A DNA stretch of 64,000 bases. Source: Anthropogastromicrobium sp052273485 (GTDB taxonomy: Bacteria; Bacillota; Clostridia; Lachnospirales; Lachnospiraceae). The DNA lies in contig DAVZID010000002.1 of the NCBI GenBank assembly GCA_052273485.1, positions 67,688 through 131,687 of the forward strand. Reading direction: 5' to 3'. Position numbers and translations under genes: made by a program. Below, in pieces: positions 60,623-64,000 of the stretch. Each line of letters begins with the position of its first letter. Position 1 is the stretch's first letter. Under the pieces are notes generated by a model. That model made no database searches and was not told the DNA's origin. It worked only from the letters and a program-made list of their open reading frames with translations.

Positions 60623-60932
60623 GATTTTGTTGATTATCATCATGTGTGCAGTTATTACATTTGGACTGCGTGCATTTCCATTTTTTGTCTTTCGCGGAAC
60701 GCGCACTATGCCTGCATGGCTTGACCGACTCGGAAAGGCATTGCCGCCGCTCATTATGGCAGTACTTATTGTATATTGCTTAAAAGATTCCACAACCGAT
60801 CCGGGATACACTGGAATTGCGCAGGCAGCAGGCGTGCTCGCCACGGCACTCAGCTATAAATGGAAACACAACACACTGCTTGGCATTGTAGCGGGAACCG
60901 CCGTCTATCTTTGTATGCTGTCTATTATATAA
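60606..60932 (+). CDS. azlD: AzlD-family branched-chain amino acid exporter subunit
   Basis: 108 residues from ATG 60606 (RBS AAAGGAGG). Four hydrophobic segments and the typical ITFGLRAFPFFVFRG, PAWLDRLGKALPPLIMAVLIVYCL. It is the small partner of AzlC. An upstream in-frame extension inside azlC is not needed. Confidence 0.92.
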   Translation: MRAPIEILLIIIMCAVITFGLRAFPFFVFRGTRTMPAWLDRLGKALPPLIMAVLIVYCLKDSTTDPGYTGIAQAAGVLATALSYKWKHNTLLGIVAGTAVYLCMLSII

Positions 60933-60944
60933 GCTTGGTGCGTA

Positions 60945-61009
60945 TCATAAAAAGAAGATCGCCTTCATATACTGGTAATAGGGCCAGTCGGTCAGGTCAA
61001 AACCGACTG
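60945..61009 (+). promoter_or_regulatory. Upstream region of sipL with hairpin and possible sigma-E site
   Basis: CAGTCGGT (60985-60992) pairs with ACCGACTG (61002-61009). Upstream, CATATACT near 60966 with a TAT-rich block about 16 bases before it could be a sigma-E type promoter, as expected for a spore-coat morphogenesis gene; this is a weak inference. Confidence 0.3.
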
Positions 61010-61047
61010 AAAGCGGCAAAGCCCAATATCAGCATATGGAGGCGATT

Positions 61048-62655
61048 ATGTTAGAGCTTCAAAAAAAACAGATACATATGAGCAGGAGTAGGAATACAGT
61101 GGGGGCGCAGATTACATTTGATGAGGATTTCAATATTCCAGACGCAAAGCCAGATGTGGGCAGCGTGTTGTTAAAGCAGGCAGATGCCGTGATGGAAGAG
61201 CTGCGCCAGCTTTCGGAAAAGGTGATCGTGAAGGGACGGTTGGACTTTGAGATTTTGTATGCCGTGGAGGGCTCCGGTCGGATGAAAAATTTGTCCGGTG
61301 CGCTCGAATTTGAGGAGAGCGTAGGGTATCCTAGTCTTGAACCCGGCGACTATGTTCGGTGTCGCACAAAGGTGGAGGACATCAGCCTCCGTGTGGTCAA
61401 TTCGAGAAAGCTTCATATCAGCGCTGTGCTGGGATTGGAGCTTTTTGCGGCTTCGGCGCATCTTGAGGAGGCAGCGCGGTCGCTTTCGGGCAGCGAGGAT
61501 ATTGCGGTGCTCGGAAAAGACATGGAAGTTGTGTCGCTGCAGCTGCAAAAGAAGGATACGTTTCGCATGGAGGATGATGTGGTCATCGTTCCGGGGAAGC
61601 CACTCGCGCAGTCGCTTCTATGGAAATCACTCAGTCTTCGGAGCATGGAGTATCAGGTGCAGGAGGACAAAATGCTCATTCAGGCTGAGGCACAGCTATT
61701 TGTGATCTACGAGGCCGGACAGGAACAGCTTCCGATGCAGTGGATGGAAAAGACGATCGCCTTTACCGGGGAGCTGCCGCTTGCCGGGTGCCGTCCAGAG
61801 ATGATTCCATCTGTCGAACCCGTTCTGATCAAAAAGGATGTCAGCATTCATCCAGACGAGGACGGAGAAAACCGTATTTTTCATGTGGATGCAGTCGTGG
61901 AGCTGGATATGAAGCTGTATCTTGAGGAGAAGGTGCATTTGCTTTGTGATGCTTATTCCACGACAAAGGAAGTTGACACGAGCTATAAGACAGCACATCT
62001 TGAGACGCTTCAGATGAAGAACACGGCGAAGTGCCGTATCACAGAGAAGATTCCATTGCACAGCACGGATACGATGCTTCAGATCTGTCACAGTGAGGGC
62101 TTAGTATCAATCGACCGGGCAGAGATTGTGGCAGAGGGCATTCGCGTCGAGGGCGCGATCTACGTCACGGTACTTTACCTTGCGGCAAATGATGAGCGCC
62201 CGATGCAGGCAGCGACAGGCGTGATTCCAGTCAGCCATGTGATCGAAGCGGGTGGAATCACGCCTAGAAGCTGCTTTACGATCAGCCCGATGTTAGAACA
62301 GATTACAACAATGATTGCGCCGGGAGGTCAGGGAGAAGTACGTGCAGTCATTAGTCTTGATACATTTGTGCTCTCAGAGCATGAAATTTCAGTGCTAGAT
62401 CAGGTGAGCTTTACCGGAGAGACAATTGATCCAAACGATTTTCCGGGAATGATTGGCTATATTGTGCAGCCAGGTGATAATTTATGGGCAATTGCAAAGA
62501 AATATCGAATGAGCGTTGAGCGAATCCGCGAGGTCAATCAAGATAATACAAAAGCAGATTCATTAAATGCGACCGCTTCCAGTATGCAAAAAGAAGGAAA
62601 ATCGCCAGAAGAGCTTGGCACAAAGCCCGGACAAAAACTTCTTCTGGTGCGATAA
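61048..62655 (+). CDS. sipL: SipL-type DUF3794/LysM spore morphogenesis protein
   Basis: 535 residues from ATG 61048 (GGAGG five bases upstream). Repeated DUF3794 (SPOCS) modules span about residues 30-440, recognisable by KVIVKGRLDFEILYAV and its later counterparts, and a C-terminal LysM module YIVQPGDNLWAIAKKYRMSVERIREVN (about 470-500). This architecture is that of Clostridioides difficile SipL, the partner of SpoIVA that anchors the spore coat. Together with spoIIR it marks the organism as a spore former. Confidence 0.85.
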   Translation: MLELQKKQIHMSRSRNTVGAQITFDEDFNIPDAKPDVGSVLLKQADAVMEELRQLSEKVIVKGRLDFEILYAVEGSGRMKNLSGALEFEESVGYPSLEPGDYVRCRTKVEDISLRVVNSRKLHISAVLGLELFAASAHLEEAARSLSGSEDIAVLGKDMEVVSLQLQKKDTFRMEDDVVIVPGKPLAQSLLWKSLSLRSMEYQVQEDKMLIQAEAQLFVIYEAGQEQLPMQWMEKTIAFTGELPLAGCRPEMIPSVEPVLIKKDVSIHPDEDGENRIFHVDAVVELDMKLYLEEKVHLLCDAYSTTKEVDTSYKTAHLETLQMKNTAKCRITEKIPLHSTDTMLQICHSEGLVSIDRAEIVAEGIRVEGAIYVTVLYLAANDERPMQAATGVIPVSHVIEAGGITPRSCFTISPMLEQITTMIAPGGQGEVRAVISLDTFVLSEHEISVLDQVSFTGETIDPNDFPGMIGYIVQPGDNLWAIAKKYRMSVERIREVNQDNTKADSLNATASSMQKEGKSPEELGTKPGQKLLLVR

Positions 62656-62704
62656 GAGAATTGTAATATGGAATATTAAAATAATGATAGGATAGGAACA
62701 TTTG

Positions 62705-62840
62705 TTGACGTATTGCATAACATAATAGTGTAACGCAGCAGGGCGGATACCGCAGGTTGCGCACGAAACTGCCGGCTGCTTCTGATAGATCTTACCCGGT
62801 CCGAAAGGACCGGATACATAATCAGAAGCAGCCGGTTTTG
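62705..62840 (+). ncRNA. Orphan nested hairpin, candidate small RNA or attenuator
   Basis: TTGACG (62705-62710) may be a -35. Then comes GCGG-ATA-CCGC within CGCA...TGCG, and a 15-bp perfect stem CCGGCTGCTTCTGAT (62772-62786) / ATCAGAAGCAGCCGG (62821-62835) followed by TTTTG. Inside its loop sits a second perfect hairpin CCGGTCC-GAAA-GGACCGG (62796-62813). No gene follows on this strand, only the tail of a broken gene on the other strand. It could also be just the sipL terminator. Confidence 0.5.
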
Positions 62841-62889
62841 TGTTGTCATAAAAAATAGCTAATGTGTTTTTGTCGTCAAATGTAATTTT

Positions 62890-63388
62890 TTAAATACGGA
62901 CGTAGCTTGTGGATGGACCCGAACCAACTTTTGCAATATATCCACTCTTGACCAGATCTGTCAAAGTTCTTTCTACAGTAACTTTGCTTATATCAGGGCA
63001 AAGCTCCATGAGTTCTTATAACAGCCGCGAGCAGTCCCATGTGAATAGGAATATAAATCTCGGTGCAGCTGCAAAATAATGTTCGGTCTTGGATTGATGC
63101 AAGCACTTCACGGTATCCGGCAATCTCCTGTTCAGAGCGGTTACGCGGTTCTGCTTTCTGACGTACCAGTTCTTCCAAACGCGTATCGCTTGTAAATATA
63201 CCCTCGATTCGGTTAGATGCTCCAGTACTCTGAATCAAAGCAACTTCTAATAGCGTTTTCAGTTCATCTATATTGGCTTCAAGAAATAGTTCCTGTTTGC
63301 CTTTGTGTTCGTGGATGCTGCCTACCATCTGAACAATTTCAGGTGTCAGCAACTTCGCAGGACTTGTAATATAATCAAACTCTCTCAT
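62890..63388 (-). pseudogene. fic-family gene, internally deleted and frameshifted
   Basis: The N-terminal part from ATG 63388 (MREFDYITSPAKLLTPEIV, IQSTGASNRIEGIFTSD, KAEPRNRSEQEIAGYREVL) is the usual beginning of Fic/DOC proteins and runs about 130 residues. The C-terminal wing (ELCPDISKVTVERTLTDLV, then SGYIAKVGSGPSTSYVRI) follows in a shifted frame and ends at 62890. The central region with the catalytic HPFxxGNGR loop, about 180-200 residues, is gone. Thus no AMP-transferase activity can remain. A 34-bp palindrome covers the start region. Confidence 0.85.
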
Positions 63389-63392
63389 AAAA

Positions 63393-63465
63393 ATCTCCAT
63401 CATTTTAAATTTATCTCCATCATTTTAACAAAAAATGATGGAGATAAATTTAAAATGATGGAGAT
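63393..63465. repeat. Perfect 34-bp inverted repeat over the fic start region
   Basis: The left arm (63393-63426) and right arm (63432-63465) are perfectly complementary with a 5-base centre AACAA. Each arm contains two direct copies of ATCTCCATCATTTT separated by AAATTT, so the site has four 14-base units. On the minus strand the last unit AAAATGATGGAGAT includes the ribosome binding site GGAG of fic. Confidence 0.95.
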
Positions 63466-63564
63466 AGGCTCTCTACATTTCACTTCTAGTATCCATGGTG
63501 TTTTGTTTAAGATAAATTGTCAAATTCAAAAAGAAAACAGTTGGAGTTATCCACAACAGAAACA

Positions 63565-63598
63565 GGGCTACGAAAAAACTTTCATTTTTTCGTAGCCC
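63565..63598. terminator. Terminator of the DUF1858 gene
   Basis: GGGCTACGAAAAAA (63565-63578) and TTTTTTCGTAGCCC (63585-63598) form a perfect 14-bp stem with a 6-base loop, 21 bases beyond the minus-strand stop codon. Confidence 0.75.
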
Positions 63599-63619
63599 CT
63601 TAAAAAGTATTACTGAGTA

Positions 63620-63838
63620 TTACTGAGCATCCTGAGCATTCTCAGCTAAAAACTCATTGATCTTATCAACCAGATCATCTGGGTCAATTCCGTGAACCTC
63701 AGCAGCCTCGCCGATGGACTCAGCCTGAGATGCCGGGCAACCAAGGCAATGCATACCAGCAGCCATAAGAATCGGAATAACACCGGTGTTTACCTGAAGC
63801 AGCTCACCGATTGTAATATCTTTAGAAACCTGTGTCAT
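63620..63838 (-). CDS. DUF1858 domain protein
   Basis: 72 residues from ATG 63838 (minus-strand GGAGG upstream). The family plan is ITIGELLQVNTGVIPILMAAGMHCLGCPASQAESIGEAAEVHGID with a CLGC pair in the centre, which may bind a metal or Fe-S cluster or act in redox chemistry. DUF1858 proteins are short and widespread in anaerobes. Promoter TTGCTT-17-TATAAT lies at 63923-63895 on the minus strand. Confidence 0.88.
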   Translation of the reverse strand: MTQVSKDITIGELLQVNTGVIPILMAAGMHCLGCPASQAESIGEAAEVHGIDPDDLVDKINEFLAENAQDAQ

Positions 63839-63894
63839 ATCAAAACCTCCATTAAAAATGCTTGAAATCAGACAAAAATGTCTACTCAACCTTC

Positions 63895-63923
63895 ATTATA
63901 AAGGGTATCAAATAGAAAAGCAA
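63895..63923 (-). promoter_or_regulatory. Promoter of the DUF1858 gene
   Basis: Minus-strand TTGCTT (63923-63918), 17 bases, TATAAT (63900-63895). Beyond it to the window end no gene is seen; CTCGG/CCGAG near 63976-63996 forms a small hairpin. Confidence 0.75.
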
Positions 63924-64000
63924 GGGGATATTTTGCAGTTTTGCGAATGGTTTTAGGAATCTGGCGCGGGAATCCTCGGCCATTCAATGACCGAGATGAA

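Noticed and set aside
62735..62765. Second T-box at 62.7 kb
   Set aside because: GGGCGGATACCGC is faintly like a T-box bulge, but stem I, a specifier and a downstream synthetase or amino acid gene are absent.
63547..63555. DnaA box (TTATCCACA) suggesting an origin
   Set aside because: A single perfect box without a cluster, AT-rich unwinding element or dnaA/dnaN neighbours is not enough.

Overview
The window looks like a chromosomal segment of a strictly anaerobic, spore-forming Clostridia, most likely a gut Lachnospiraceae. The evidence is a set of Firmicutes-type gene arrangements (atpZ-atpI-atpBEFHAGDC, two FeoA plus FeoB, azlCD, an Ile T-box leader before ileS, a CIRCE-type operator before hsp20), two sporulation genes (spoIIR and a sipL-type DUF3794/LysM protein), and many carbohydrate-active enzymes. 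There are no rRNA genes, CRISPR arrays, transposases or prophage modules. Genes are tightly packed and sit on both strands.

Layout. 0-5.1 kb: end of a GntP-type permease, an IlvD/Edd sugar-acid-type dehydratase, an M42 aminopeptidase (minus), hsp20 and a HAD phosphatase. 5.2-5.5 kb: tRNA-Tyr and tRNA-Leu (minus). 5.7-13.0 kb: the complete F1Fo ATP synthase operon, whose c subunit carries a two-carboxylate Na+-type ligand set. 13.4-17.1 kb: a three-gene ABC exporter (minus). 17.4-19.7 kb: a GH31 glucosidase. 20.0-26.5 kb: an iron region (feoA-feoA-feoB, a Cys-rich small protein, a Fur-like regulator) followed by a small membrane protein and a P1B-type metal ATPase, with two Fur-box-like palindromes. 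26.9-29.7 kb: an orphan secreted solute-binding protein and cysK. 29.8-31.7 kb: an AT-rich patch with two secreted proteins of unknown function. 31.7-34.9 kb: DUF2325 protein, MATE transporter, a small membrane protein and an inositol-monophosphatase family enzyme. 34.9-36 kb: a long non-coding stretch with a motif array, a panE remnant and a dispersed element. 36-45.6 kb: GH2 galactosidase and an MraY-like transferase (minus), then a GH43-CapA-GH127-carbohydrate-binding operon that suggests use of arabinose-containing glycans. 45.7-64 kb: M28 peptidase, YfcE phosphodiesterase, Mrp ATPase, ispE, a GntR regulator, spoIIR, ileS, glycogen phosphorylase, YesL-like protein, azlCD, sipL, a broken fic gene and a DUF1858 protein.

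The most unusual signals are non-coding. (1) A dispersed intergenic element occurs five times (about 13.2, 19.8, 33.95, 35.8 and 48.95 kb). A long-range stem is kept by compensatory base changes, which suggests a structured RNA family with movable or repeat-like behaviour. (2) Just downstream of a good promoter, at 34.95-35.39 kb, about 17 copies of a short A-rich motif (TAC-N-AAAGA-type) stand at irregular 14-40 nt spacing with no coding explanation. This layout resembles a protein- or RNA-titrating sponge RNA. (3) Other candidate regulatory RNAs lie upstream of mrp, upstream of ileS (a T-box with no visible U-tract terminator) and at 62.7 kb (an orphan promoter and nested hairpin). (4) A perfect 34-bp palindrome covers the ribosome binding site of the broken fic gene. 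All functional calls come from reading motifs; no database search was possible.
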